From positions 1 to 64,000 of the forward strand of contig CAISJL010000164.1 of the NCBI GenBank assembly GCA_903885665.1: a stretch of DNA of 64,000 bases, read 5' to 3'. The position numbers and the translations under genes are program-made. Below, one piece after another: positions 47,653-56,947 of this stretch (positions are counted from its first letter, which is position 1; each line of letters starts with the position of its first letter). The notes under the pieces were generated by a model, which was not told the DNA's origin, did not search any database, and saw only the letters and a program-made list of their open reading frames with translations. This DNA comes from an uncultured beta proteobacterium (GTDB lineage: Bacteria > Pseudomonadota > Gammaproteobacteria > Burkholderiales > SG8-41).

Positions 47653-49317
47653 TTAGCCACCAAAACCGTTCGCCACCGTCACTTCAATCAAGTTCGGTTG
47701 ACCACTTTGAATACCGGCCTTGAGTGCCTGATCTAAGTCAGCTGGATCTGAAACCTTCACGGCACGCATACCCATAGACTGCGCTAATTGACAGTAATCT
47801 ATGGCCGGGTCGTTCATATCCATACCAATAAAGCGGTCGCAGCCTTGCATGGCGACCAACCGTTCTTTGATGATGCGGTAACTCTTATTATTAGCAATCA
47901 CATAGGTAATCGGTAACTTGCAGTGGGCGGCCGTCCACAGGCCTTGAATCCCATACATGGCACTCCCATCCCCTACAATAGCCACCACTGGCCGACCCGG
48001 TTTGGCAAAGCTAATTCCTACGGCGCCAGGAATCGCAAATCCCAATCCACCACTGGTCAGACCAAAAAAACTATCAGGATTATGCTGGTGTAAATACTGC
48101 GGTAAGGGATGGGTTGACGTGAGTGCCTCTTCGACCACAATCACGTCGGGGGTGAGTTGGGCGCTAACGTGCATCACAAAGGTGGCGGCCGACATCGGCC
48201 TGACCGCACTTTGGGTCATCACTTGACTGACCAATTGCGCCCGAGTGACTGACCAGTTATGCGTTGCAAGGGCGGCGCCGCGCGACTGTGCTTGCGCCAT
48301 ATAACCGGCACTGATACGCGCACGCAACACTGGCAATAGCGCCTGTAGGGTTTCGCTGACATTGGCTTGCAAAGCCAATTCGGTGCGGTAATTTTTACCG
48401 AGCTCCCAACTGCGCTCACTCAAATGAATCACCCGCGAATGATCTGGCAGTGGTTCGACTGGGCTGTACACCGACATTCGCAACAAATCCGCACCCAAAC
48501 AAAATATCAAATCAAACGGTTCCAGCGTTTTACGCACCACCTCTTGGGCGCGAGTCAGCATGCCTTGGTATTGGCTATGCGCGGTTGGAAAGCTGGCGCT
48601 ATAAGGTATGGCCTCTTGAAACACTCCAGCTCCGAGCAGCGTTGCTAACTCACTGGCATCAGCGAACGCTTGCGGGCTAGACAACTCCTGCCCAACAATC
48701 ATCACAGGATGGCTGGCAGACAACAAAGCATCCGCTAAGGCCACGAGCGCTTGGTCAGAGGGGCGCACACGACGATCCACACGCACCGATTGTCCCAAGT
48801 CAATCTCAGCACAGTCATTGAGAATGTCGCCAGGCAGGCTGATAAAGACAGGGCCTGTGGGCGGTGTCATCGCCACCTTAGCTGCCCGCCGCATGATGCG
48901 CGGCAAGTCTTGTAGGCGTGTGACTTCGATTGACCATTTCACCAAAGGTGCGGCCATTGCCATTAAATTATCGTAGAGCAAAGGCTCTTGCAGACCATGG
49001 CCTTGCTCTTGTTGGCCTGCAGTTAGAATCACCGGGGATCCCGAAAATTTAGCGTTATACAACGCCCCCATCGCATTACCCAATCCGGGTGCGACATGCA
49101 CATTGGCAGCAGTCAGTTGGCGGGATGCACGAGCATAGCCATCCGCCATCCCCATCACTACCGCTTCCTGTAGCCCCAACACAAACTTCAACTGCGGGTA
49201 ATCGGGCAAGGCTTGCATAATGGGCAACTCGGTAGTGCCAGGGTTGCCAAACAAATGGGTCACACCTTCGCTCATCAACAGCTCGACAAAAGCCTGACGT
49301 CCGTATAATTGGGACAT
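47653..49317 (-). CDS. Thiamine-diphosphate enzyme, benzoylformate-decarboxylase-like
   Basis: A 554-residue ThDP-dependent enzyme of the 2-oxoacid decarboxylase/acetolactate-synthase family. The N-terminal PYR domain has HLFGNPGTTELP and catalytic Glu51 in GLQEAVV. The C-terminal cofactor motif starts VGDGSAMYGIQGLWTAAHC and ends VIANN (about 446-474). The arrangement, and GLTSGGLGFAIPGAVGIS, resemble benzoylformate decarboxylase more than acetolactate synthase. It probably decarboxylates an aromatic or branched 2-oxoacid to an aldehyde. No partner genes of a mandelate pathway are near. The tRNA-Met gene lies upstream on the same strand. Confidence 0.82.
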   Translation of the reverse strand: MSQLYGRQAFVELLMSEGVTHLFGNPGTTELPIMQALPDYPQLKFVLGLQEAVVMGMADGYARASRQLTAANVHVAPGLGNAMGALYNAKFSGSPVILTAGQQEQGHGLQEPLLYDNLMAMAAPLVKWSIEVTRLQDLPRIMRRAAKVAMTPPTGPVFISLPGDILNDCAEIDLGQSVRVDRRVRPSDQALVALADALLSASHPVMIVGQELSSPQAFADASELATLLGAGVFQEAIPYSASFPTAHSQYQGMLTRAQEVVRKTLEPFDLIFCLGADLLRMSVYSPVEPLPDHSRVIHLSERSWELGKNYRTELALQANVSETLQALLPVLRARISAGYMAQAQSRGAALATHNWSVTRAQLVSQVMTQSAVRPMSAATFVMHVSAQLTPDVIVVEEALTSTHPLPQYLHQHNPDSFFGLTSGGLGFAIPGAVGISFAKPGRPVVAIVGDGSAMYGIQGLWTAAHCKLPITYVIANNKSYRIIKERLVAMQGCDRFIGMDMNDPAIDYCQLAQSMGMRAVKVSDPADLDQALKAGIQSGQPNLIEVTVANGFGG

Positions 49318-49634
49318 GAATTGCTATCCTTTTACTCAAATAGAGATCCAGCCAACATGGGCGCCATAAATAGCGCGTCGGTTCAAGCGCCCCAATACAC
49401 CCCAAACTAGCATGACCATTTAATACCGACTGTTAAACAGCGCGCTTGTCGTGCGAATCTAGCGAATGTTGCGAATCTATCTACGACGTCAACTGATTGC
49501 GCCAACTCTAAGCCGAATACACCCATATTGCAATCGCCAAAAATGCTGATGCGCACCAAGAAAAAAGCCGTAACTCACTGATTTATTAGTGAATTACGGC
49601 TTTTTTAAGATGTCACATATGACATGTTACATCT
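49318..49634. other. Intergenic region between the ThDP enzyme and tRNA-Met genes
   Basis: About 317 bases with no gene. It contains the tRNA terminator at 49561-49606. Its left part must hold the promoter of the leftward ThDP-enzyme gene, but none is obvious. Confidence 0.5.
49561..49606 (-). terminator. Strong hairpin terminator after tRNA-Met
   Basis: A long stem pairs AAAAAAGCCGTAA at 49561-49573 with TTACGGCTTTTTT at 49594-49606. It continues after one mismatch with TCACT (49575-49579) and AGTGA (49588-49592) around an eight-base loop. It lies 29 bases beyond the 3' end of the tRNA gene. The A and T runs allow it to work in both directions. Confidence 0.88.
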
Positions 49635-49711
49635 TGGTGGTGATAGGTGGATTTGAACCACCGACATCAGCATTATGAATGCTGCGCTCTAACCAGCTGA
49701 GCTATATCACC
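49635..49711 (-). tRNA. tRNA-Met (anticodon CAT)
   Basis: A 77-base cloverleaf on the minus strand. Acceptor arms are GGTGATA / TATCACC, the D arm GCTC / GAGC, and the anticodon stem CAGCA / TGCTG around loop TTCATAA with anticodon CAT. The variable loop is ATGTC and the T arm GGTGG / CCACC around TTCAAAT. Discriminator A and an encoded CCA tail (49637-49635) follow. A fully paired acceptor first base pair indicates an elongator type; a lysidine-modified tRNA-Ile (CAT) cannot be strictly excluded. Confidence 0.95.
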
Positions 49712-50066
49712 AGAAAGCGGCTTAATTAGCATCTGTAATAAAAATCAATTGCACCCGACAAGAACAACATACTGCCAAGCTTAACACGATCGGGCAAAAA
49801 CGACCCGTATGCCCTCGGGGTGGGGGATTATAACTAAAAATCTACCAACCCGAAAGTAATTGGGCTGGTCGCTGCACAATCGGCTAAATACCTACAATGA
49901 CAGCCAAAGCGGGGTATTTGTTGTTTAATTTGTTATTTAAGTTGTTGATTAAGTCGCGGCTGTGAATTCAATCAGTCTGGCAACTTTGACATCTCCAAAT
50001 AAACACCTCCCTGCGCAACTTGCTTAAGCATTGCCCCCAATATGCCCAACATGCTATCGTAATAGC
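49712..50066. other. Divergent intergenic region, tRNA-Met to secreted-protein gene
   Basis: About 355 bases without a coding region. Besides the tRNA promoter-like element near 49723-49748, nothing specific is recognised. The right part must contain the promoter for the gene at 50067. Confidence 0.45.
49723..49748 (-). promoter_or_regulatory. Putative promoter of tRNA-Met
   Basis: On the minus strand, TTGATT (49748-49743) precedes TAATTA (49728-49723), 12 bases before the tRNA 5' end. The spacer between these is 14 bases; reading CAATTG as the -35 gives 18. The TTGATTTTTATT string belongs to the recurring motif seen elsewhere in the window. Confidence 0.4.
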
Positions 50067-50411
50067 ATGATTAAACACACGATGTTGTTAGTTTTTTTTC
50101 TTCTACAATTATTGACCGCTAGCGCAAACAGCCGAGCGCAAACACTGCGCGAAGTACCGCCTGATGCATTCATCGCGCGCACCAACACACAACGTGTGTA
50201 CCCTGAGATCAGTCTCAACAGTAAAACCTATCAATTAGCGCCAGGCGGCCGCATCATCGACAGCAATAATCGCAGCCTCACTCATAATCAACTCATTTCG
50301 AACGCCCCCGTCGCCTTGCGATTGGACACAAACCATCAGATTAGTTTGCTCTGGTTATTGTCCGAGAGTGAATATACGCAATACAAAAAGTCTCTGAATC
50401 AATTACCTTGA
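50067..50411 (+). CDS. Predicted exported protein of unknown function
   Basis: A 114-residue protein with a signal peptide (MIKHTMLLVFFLLQLLTASANSRAQ, written here only to mark residues 1-25). The mature chain is about 90 residues with TLREVPPDAFIARTNTQRV and a beta-like PEISLNSKTYQLAPGGRIID. No known family is recognised, though similar short exported proteins precede miaB in related bacteria as far as I recall. ATG 50067 is favoured over an in-frame start at 50031 because it begins directly at the signal peptide. miaB follows after 108 bases. Confidence 0.65.
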   Translation: MIKHTMLLVFFLLQLLTASANSRAQTLREVPPDAFIARTNTQRVYPEISLNSKTYQLAPGGRIIDSNNRSLTHNQLISNAPVALRLDTNHQISLLWLLSESEYTQYKKSLNQLP

Positions 50412-50519
50412 TGCGCAACGTCTCCACCATGCACCGCCAAGTTAAATCTAAAACACACTACCGCTTATCCCCTGTTCAGGGACAACAGCAGACATTGACA
50501 ACTGCCATTACGTATTGCC

Positions 50520-51968
50520 ATGGGTAAGATCTATATCAAAACCTTTGGCTGTCAGATGAACGAGTACGACTCGGCCAAGATGGTAGACATTTTAAGCGCG
50601 CACGCCGATTACACCGTGACCGACGACCCAGCAGCAGCAGATATTATGTTGTTCAACACCTGCTCGGTGCGCGAAAAAGCACAAGAAAAAGTTTTCCATG
50701 ATCTCGGTCGTATCAAACAATACAAACAACACAATCCACAACTCATTATTGGCGTAGGTGGTTGCGTGGCTAGTCAAGAGGGTGCGGCAATTGTCAAACG
50801 CGCACCTTATGTAGACTTGGTATTTGGGCCACAAACCCTGCATCGTCTACCGCAAATGATTGCGGCCAAACGGCAAACCGGCCGATCACAAGTAGACATC
50901 AGCTTTCCTGAGATCGAAAAATTTGATCACCTACCACCAGCACGCGTTGTGGGGGCCAGTGCATTTGTCTCGATTATGGAAGGATGTAGTAAATACTGCA
51001 CGTTCTGTGTGGTGCCCTACACTCGTGGCGAAGAAGTCTCACGACCCTTTGCAGATGTGTTAGCAGAAGTAGCCGAACTCGCCCTCCAAGGCGTGCGCGA
51101 AATCACGCTACTGGGGCAAAATGTCAACGCTTATACTGCCGCTATTCGCATTCAAAGTGCAAATAGCAGTGGCAACCCCTCTATTAGCAGTAGTCAGGAT
51201 AACGCTGCAGATCTCGCGCTGCTCATAGAATACATCGCCGAGATTCCAGGTATAGAACGCATTCGGTTTACCACCTCACACCCCAAAGAATTCACGCAAC
51301 GCTTAATTGATTGCTTTGGGCAAATCCCGCAACTGGCAAGCCATGTGCATCTGCCAGTGCAAGCTGGCGCAGACTCGGTGTTAGGTGCGATGAAGCGCGG
51401 ATATACTGCACTCGAATACAAATCCATTGTGCGCCGCCTGCGCGTACAACGTCCCGATATTTCGATCACTTCAGACTTCATTGTTGGTTTTCCAGGCGAG
51501 ACCGCGAACGACTTTGAACAAACCATGCGACTCATCACAGACATTGAATTTGATGCTAGCTTTAGTTTTGTCTACAGTCCTCGGCCTGGCACACCTGCAG
51601 CTGCACTAGTTGACGCTACGCCACATGCAATTAAACTGGAGCGCCTGCAACGTTTGCAAGCCTTAAATGAAACCCACACCCACGCCTTTAGCGCAGCCCT
51701 AGTCGGCAGTCAACAACGCGTATTAGTATTGCCCCCCCTAGACTTGGAAACAATACCCGAGACTCAATTACTGATTCCGCTGCGCGGACAAACTGATCAC
51801 AATCGGATGGTACATTTTGTCGGTCCACGCACCCGTATCCATACGATACAAACTGTGACCATCACCCGCGCCCAAGCTCGCACACTCCATGGTGAGCTAC
51901 TTGATCACCACCCACAGATTGCAACTCAACAGTTCCATTCCACCCACCAAAGAACGGCATCGCCTTGA
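50520..51968 (+). CDS. miaB: tRNA-2-methylthio-N6-isopentenyladenosine synthase MiaB
   Basis: A 482-residue radical-SAM methylthiotransferase that adds a methylthio group to isopentenylated A37 of tRNAs. The N-terminal cluster is bound by Cys11, Cys48 and Cys82. The radical-SAM motif CSKYCTFC gives Cys156, Cys160 and Cys163. A C-terminal TRAM domain follows. A Ser/Asn-rich stretch of about 20 residues after NVNAY (about 206-229) is longer than usual. The stop overlaps the TTG start of the phoH-like gene by four bases. Confidence 0.95.
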   Translation: MGKIYIKTFGCQMNEYDSAKMVDILSAHADYTVTDDPAAADIMLFNTCSVREKAQEKVFHDLGRIKQYKQHNPQLIIGVGGCVASQEGAAIVKRAPYVDLVFGPQTLHRLPQMIAAKRQTGRSQVDISFPEIEKFDHLPPARVVGASAFVSIMEGCSKYCTFCVVPYTRGEEVSRPFADVLAEVAELALQGVREITLLGQNVNAYTAAIRIQSANSSGNPSISSSQDNAADLALLIEYIAEIPGIERIRFTTSHPKEFTQRLIDCFGQIPQLASHVHLPVQAGADSVLGAMKRGYTALEYKSIVRRLRVQRPDISITSDFIVGFPGETANDFEQTMRLITDIEFDASFSFVYSPRPGTPAAALVDATPHAIKLERLQRLQALNETHTHAFSAALVGSQQRVLVLPPLDLETIPETQLLIPLRGQTDHNRMVHFVGPRTRIHTIQTVTITRAQARTLHGELLDHHPQIATQQFHSTHQRTASP

Positions 51969-52945
51969 AATCATTGGACTTAAGCTTTACCCCGATCGAC
52001 AACCAACGACTGTCTAATCTGTGCGGCGCTCTCGATGAAAATTTACGCCAAATCGAAACCGCGCTAGACATTCACATCACCCGCCGTGGTGAACGCTTCT
52101 CTCTGAGTGGTGCGGCTGAGCGCACACGCATTGCCGCACGTGTCATCCAAGACTTCTATGACAAAGCGCAACAACCCTTGTCGCTGGATCGGATTCAATT
52201 GGCTTTGATTGAAGCCGGACATCAGGGTGTACCGCATGCCGGCCTACCCAGCCCTTCACTCATTACTCGCAAGCAAGACTTCCAAGGTCGCACGCCACGC
52301 CAGAACGAATACCTGCTCAACATTCAAAAGCACGATATTACTTTTAGTATAGGCCCTGCCGGCACAGGCAAAACTTATTTAGCAGTTGCTTGTGCAGTAG
52401 ATGCCCTTGAGCGCGATGCAGTACAACGCATCATTTTAGTGCGGCCAGCAGTCGAGGCTGGCGAGCGCCTCGGTTTTCTACCGGGTGACATGGCACAAAA
52501 AGTAGACCCGTATTTGCGGCCTTTGTATGACGCGCTCTACGACCTCATGGGTTACGATCGCGTTGCTAAAATGTTTGAACGCAATGCTATTGAAGTCGCC
52601 CCCTTAGCGTTTATGCGCGGTCGCACACTGAATCATGCATTCATTATTTTAGATGAAGCACAAAACACAACACGCGAACAAATGAAAATGTTTTTAACTC
52701 GTATTGGGTTTGGAAGTAAAGCCGTAATCACTGGCGATGTGACCCAAATCGACTTGCCTAAAGGTATGGTCAGCGGCTTGGTGGAAGCACAATCGGTGCT
52801 GAAAAAAGTGCGCGGCATCGCATTCACGCACTTTCTGGCCGCCGATGTGGTGCGTCATCCTTTAGTGCAACGTATCGTGAACGCCTATGATCGCCATCAA
52901 AAAGAATCGGTAAAACCCACCAAAACTAATACCCCATCATCATGA
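51965..52945 (+). CDS. ybeZ: PhoH-like ATPase (YbeZ)
   Basis: A 326-residue PhoH-family P-loop ATPase, known to work with YbeY in RNA metabolism. The N-terminal KH-like segment is followed by Walker A GPAGTGKT (130-137) and Walker [11 protein letters not shown] near residue 228. The start is TTG 51965, whose TTGA overlaps the miaB stop. The 3' end overlaps the ybeY ATG in an ATGA. The operon order miaB-ybeZ-ybeY-corC is standard for proteobacteria. Confidence 0.94.
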   Translation: MKSLDLSFTPIDNQRLSNLCGALDENLRQIETALDIHITRRGERFSLSGAAERTRIAARVIQDFYDKAQQPLSLDRIQLALIEAGHQGVPHAGLPSPSLITRKQDFQGRTPRQNEYLLNIQKHDITFSIGPAGTGKTYLAVACAVDALERDAVQRIILVRPAVEAGERLGFLPGDMAQKVDPYLRPLYDALYDLMGYDRVAKMFERNAIEVAPLAFMRGRTLNHAFIILDEAQNTTREQMKMFLTRIGFGSKAVITGDVTQIDLPKGMVSGLVEAQSVLKKVRGIAFTHFLAADVVRHPLVQRIVNAYDRHQKESVKPTKTNTPSS

Positions 52946-53418
52946 GTGCGCCCGCTCGCCACCCCCATAAAATTCGAATCACCGTGCAGTCTGCAACGAC
53001 CGCTCGCAACGTGCCGCCGCCCTACCGCATTCGTCAATGGGCGCGTGTGGCACTTCAAGGGGCTGCCAATGTGACGATTCGGCTGGTTGGCAACCAAGAG
53101 GGTCGCACCCTCAACCGACATTATCGCAACAAAGACTATGCCACCAATGTGCTCACCTTTGTGTTTCGTGAACACGCACCGCTCGAAGGTGATATTGCCA
53201 TTTGTGCACCAGTAATTACGCGCGAAGCGCGCGCTCAGCGTAAAACCGTTGCCGCACATTATGCGCATATGGTGATCCACGGCTTACTGCATTTACAAGG
53301 CTACGACCATATCAACGACAACGACGCCACTGTGATGGAGCGATTAGAAACCAAACTACTAAAACGTTTAGGCTATCCTGACCCATATCGCACTCCGTTA
53401 GACAATGGTCGCGCGTAA
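52942..53418 (+). CDS. ybeY: Endoribonuclease YbeY
   Basis: A 158-residue zinc endoribonuclease needed for 16S rRNA 3' maturation and ribosome quality control. The metal motif HGLLHLQGYDH gives His113, His117 and His123. NRHYRNKDYATNVLTF is the usual upstream block. The start overlaps ybeZ by four bases. It precedes corC by 53 bases. Confidence 0.95.
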   Translation: MSAPARHPHKIRITVQSATTARNVPPPYRIRQWARVALQGAANVTIRLVGNQEGRTLNRHYRNKDYATNVLTFVFREHAPLEGDIAICAPVITREARAQRKTVAAHYAHMVIHGLLHLQGYDHINDNDATVMERLETKLLKRLGYPDPYRTPLDNGRA

Positions 53419-53471
53419 CAGTGTTATCTTGTAACCCAGCCCTATTTGATTGACTACCCAGACACTGAATT

Positions 53472-54305
53472 ATGGACCCCACCGCCAAACCAACCCTTCT
53501 TGAACGCTTATCAACATTTTTGCTACGCGAGCCTGAAGACCGCGAGCAGCTCATCGAGTTGCTGCACTCCGCCTACGAACGTAATTTATTAGACGCTGAT
53601 GGATTGGCCATGATCGAAGGCGTATTGCAAGTCTCCGAGATGCAAGCGCGCGATATCATGGTACCCCGCGGTCAAATGGATGTGATCGATGTGAATCAAC
53701 CCCCTGATCAATTCATCCCCTTAGTGATTGAAACCGCACACTCACGCTTTCCAGTCATTGGAGACAATCGTGACGATGTGATTGGAATACTCTTAGCCAA
53801 AGATCTGTTGCGCTATTACGCCGGTGAAGAAGAATTTAATGTTCGCGATATGCTACGCCCTGCGGTGTTTATCCCTGAATCCAAACCGCTCAATATCTTA
53901 CTCAAAGATTTTCGTAAGAATCGTAATCATATTGCGATCGTGGTGGATGAATATGGCGCAGTTGCAGGACTCATCACTATTGAAGATGTGCTCGAGCAAA
54001 TTGTCGGTGATATCGAAGACGAATACGACTTCGATGAAGCAGAAGACAACATCGTACAAGAGAAGCGCGGCGTCTATCGGGTCAAAGCCCTCACCGAGAT
54101 CGCCGATTTCAACGCCGCCTTTAATTCACAGTTTAGTGATGACGAATTCGATACTATTGGCGGTTTAATTCTCAACCACTACGAGCGCGTGCCCAAACGT
54201 GGCGAACAGATCACCTTAGGCGCACTCAGCTTTCGTATACTACGCTCGGATAGTCGACGTATTTATTTACTGCAAGTCTTTAAGTTGCCGGAAACAACCA
54301 GTTAA
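53472..54305 (+). CDS. corC: CorC/HlyC-family CBS-domain protein
   Basis: A 277-residue cytoplasmic protein with two CBS domains (about 60-190: RDIMVPRGQMDVIDV, HSRFPVIGDN, DEYGAVAGLITIEDVLEQIVGDIEDE). A C-terminal transporter-associated domain follows (about 200-275). Linked to Mg/Co efflux. In related genomes lnt follows immediately; here a four-gene cassette of about 6 kb intervenes before lnt. Confidence 0.93.
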   Translation: MDPTAKPTLLERLSTFLLREPEDREQLIELLHSAYERNLLDADGLAMIEGVLQVSEMQARDIMVPRGQMDVIDVNQPPDQFIPLVIETAHSRFPVIGDNRDDVIGILLAKDLLRYYAGEEEFNVRDMLRPAVFIPESKPLNILLKDFRKNRNHIAIVVDEYGAVAGLITIEDVLEQIVGDIEDEYDFDEAEDNIVQEKRGVYRVKALTEIADFNAAFNSQFSDDEFDTIGGLILNHYERVPKRGEQITLGALSFRILRSDSRRIYLLQVFKLPETTS

Positions 54306-54804
54306 ACATCGTACAGCGCGAACAATGTCCATCATTTGAATGGTCAAATATTTGATTAACCCGCGCAAACTAGCAGCACTGGCCTGACAGCTACGCCTTA
54401 AAGCAAGCTCCAATCTGTGGGCTTTCTTGATCAATGCCCGCGACCACACGCTGCGCCACCATCATATTCGCTGCGATTACCCAATGTATTGGGCAAAAAC
54501 ATTCTGATCGCTGGTCCGCATCGTCGCAAGTCAGGCTGTTCAAATCGACATTTCCCACTAAAATAGCGCTAATATAGATCGAGTAAGATTGAACTTAAAT
54601 AATCCTCGCCTATGATTCACTGAGCACTTACCCATCGCGTTTAAAACCTTTTTACTATCTATTCAATACTTATTGAATAATTATTGAATACTTAATTAAT
54701 ACATACAATACAAACTTTACACACTTTACACACTTTACACATTTATTAATCAATCACTACTCAATCACCTGTTTTTCTAGGCCTAATCTCTTGGATATTG
54801 ACTC
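54306..54804. other. AT-rich intergenic region with a 9-bp repeat
   Basis: About 500 bases with no supported gene between corC and the acyl-CoA synthetase gene. Three perfect copies of the nonamer ACTTTACAC are at 54714-54722, 54723-54731 and 54732-54740. They are preceded by a TATTGAATA-rich stretch (54660-54700). This region probably marks the left border of the inserted cassette and holds its promoter. Confidence 0.5.
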
Positions 54805-56937
54805 ATGACACTCACTACAACATACCGCAATAAAGATATCTCAAAACTACTCAGCCCATCAGCCGTAGCTGTCATTGGCGCCTCCACCAACCCCAAGTCC
54901 ATCAGTGGCCAACCTTTAGCCCACATGATTAACTGCAAGTACGAGGGCGGGCTCTATCCAGTCAACCCACAACGTAGCGAAGTGCAAGGCCGTAAATCTT
55001 ACGCCAGCGTATTAGACATCCCCGAACAATGTGATGTTGCGGTGATTGCCGTGCCACGCGCACACGTGCCCAAAGCCCTCGATGATTGTGGCAAAGCAGG
55101 CATTCCGTTTGCCGTAATTCTGACCGCTGGTTTTATCGAAACCGGTGATGACGCTGGCGCCGCCATGCAACTCGAACTCGAGCAAGCCATTGCCCGCAGC
55201 GGGGTATGTGTAGTCGGCCCCAACTGTGTAGGTGTGATGAACGTTATCACCCGCGCTTATATGGCTTTTGGTGGTGCATTATCCGACCCCGCATTACGCC
55301 CGGGCCCACTCGCCATCGTCTCGCAAAGCGGCGGTTTTGGCCAATCGATGATGACGTTTGCCAATGCCCAAGGCATAGGCTCTAACTATGTCATCTCCTG
55401 CGGTAACGAAACTGGCTTAACCTTCTTTGACTTTGCGCACGACTTCTTAGAGCGTGATGAAGTCAAAATGATTGCCACCTATATGGAAGCTACCACTGCT
55501 GGCCACGAACTGCGCGAGCTCGGTCAGCATGCGTTGCGCGTTGGCAAACCCATTTTAATGATCAATGTTGGCAATGGTGCTGCAGGTCGCAGAGCAGCCA
55601 GCTCACACACCGGTAAACTCACTGCCGATCACACCTTATTACGCGCCACTTTCCAAGAAGGTGGTTTTATTGAAATTAGCGACCTCGATGAATTAGCCGA
55701 TGTCGCGCGCTTAGTCAGTGCTGGCAAATACCCCAAAGGTCGCCGCGTCTGTGTCTTTACAGGCTCCGGCGGTTGGGGTGTGCTGATGGCCGAGCACTGC
55801 GAAAAAAACGGTCTCAGCTTGCCGCTGCCTGAAGCGGCTACCCAAGATAAACTGCGTGGGCTCGAGTCGACATTCTCGTCGGTGGGCAACCCCATTGATA
55901 TGATGGCCAATTATGGCGATCAATACAAAGCTATTGAATGTGTGCTCGATGATCCTTCGTTCGATATGTTTATGGTGCGCTCAGCCTCAGGCCCCGATGT
56001 GGGGATTTGGACCGATCGTTTAATTGCCACTGCTGCTAAAACCGACAAGCCGATCATCGTCAACTGGTCGTCCTCGCCAACCCGCGATGTCGATGTACGC
56101 ATGCGGCTAGAAAATAGTGGCGTGTTATGCGCCCACTTTGCTGGTCGTGCTGCCCGCGCTATGGCCATCTTCACCGACTTTGCACTGAAGCGTGAACGTC
56201 ATCTCCAAGCCAAAGACAGCCCACGTCCGATTGCGCCCCAAGATTTAGCACTGCCCAGTAGCGGAGGCGCTTTGTCTGAACAACAATCCAAAGCCTGCGT
56301 TGCACGCTATGGTATACGTACCACACAAGAGGTATTGCTCAGCTTAGCGGAGATTCATGCACTGACTAGCGCTCCGCTGCAATTCCCAGTTGCTGTCAAA
56401 CTTGCCTCACCCGATATCCCCCATAAAACCGAAGCTCAGGCTGTTCTGCTCAATATTCAATCCTTAGCTGCGCTCAAAACAGCTGCCCAAACCGTCCATG
56501 ACAATGGCTTGCGTTATGCGCCTGGTGCGCGTATCGATGGCGTCTCTATTCAAGAGATGGCCAGCGGCATTGAGTTCATCATCGGTGCTGTCAACGATCC
56601 GCAATTTGGCCCTTACATCATGGTGGGTCTCGGTGGTATTTTCACCGAGGTCTTAGGTGACGTCGCCCATCGCTTCGCACCGGTGAGTCCGGCTGAAGCC
56701 GAAACCATGGTGAGCGCACTACGGGGCGCTGCCATGCTCGACGGTGTGCGGGGGCAAGCCCCAGCTGATCGGGCAGCGTTAATCGACGCGATCGTGCGCC
56801 TATCATGGCTGATTACCGACCACGCCGATCATATTAGTGAAATCGATCTGAATCCGATATTTATAGGCCCTGTGGGTGAGGGCATTACGGTCGCCGATGC
56901 CCTGATTGTTACCCCGACACTGACACCGACCGCTTGA
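54805..56937 (+). CDS. Acyl-CoA synthetase, NDP-forming (acetate-CoA ligase type)
   Basis: A 710-residue fused alpha/beta acyl-CoA synthetase interconverting an acid, CoA and ATP with acyl-CoA, ADP and phosphate. The CoA-binding domain starts LLSPSAVAVIGAST (17-28). The ligase domain contains VVGPNCVGV and the phospho-His loop SSHTGK (His268). The C-terminal ATP-grasp domain (about 490-700) has VAVKLASPDIPHKTEAQAV. It is followed ten bases later by an acyl-CoA carboxyltransferase gene and two Bug genes, suggesting activation of an imported organic acid. The acid is unknown. Confidence 0.88.
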   Translation: MTLTTTYRNKDISKLLSPSAVAVIGASTNPKSISGQPLAHMINCKYEGGLYPVNPQRSEVQGRKSYASVLDIPEQCDVAVIAVPRAHVPKALDDCGKAGIPFAVILTAGFIETGDDAGAAMQLELEQAIARSGVCVVGPNCVGVMNVITRAYMAFGGALSDPALRPGPLAIVSQSGGFGQSMMTFANAQGIGSNYVISCGNETGLTFFDFAHDFLERDEVKMIATYMEATTAGHELRELGQHALRVGKPILMINVGNGAAGRRAASSHTGKLTADHTLLRATFQEGGFIEISDLDELADVARLVSAGKYPKGRRVCVFTGSGGWGVLMAEHCEKNGLSLPLPEAATQDKLRGLESTFSSVGNPIDMMANYGDQYKAIECVLDDPSFDMFMVRSASGPDVGIWTDRLIATAAKTDKPIIVNWSSSPTRDVDVRMRLENSGVLCAHFAGRAARAMAIFTDFALKRERHLQAKDSPRPIAPQDLALPSSGGALSEQQSKACVARYGIRTTQEVLLSLAEIHALTSAPLQFPVAVKLASPDIPHKTEAQAVLLNIQSLAALKTAAQTVHDNGLRYAPGARIDGVSIQEMASGIEFIIGAVNDPQFGPYIMVGLGGIFTEVLGDVAHRFAPVSPAEAETMVSALRGAAMLDGVRGQAPADRAALIDAIVRLSWLITDHADHISEIDLNPIFIGPVGEGITVADALIVTPTLTPTA

Positions 56938-56947
56938 GGAGATCATC

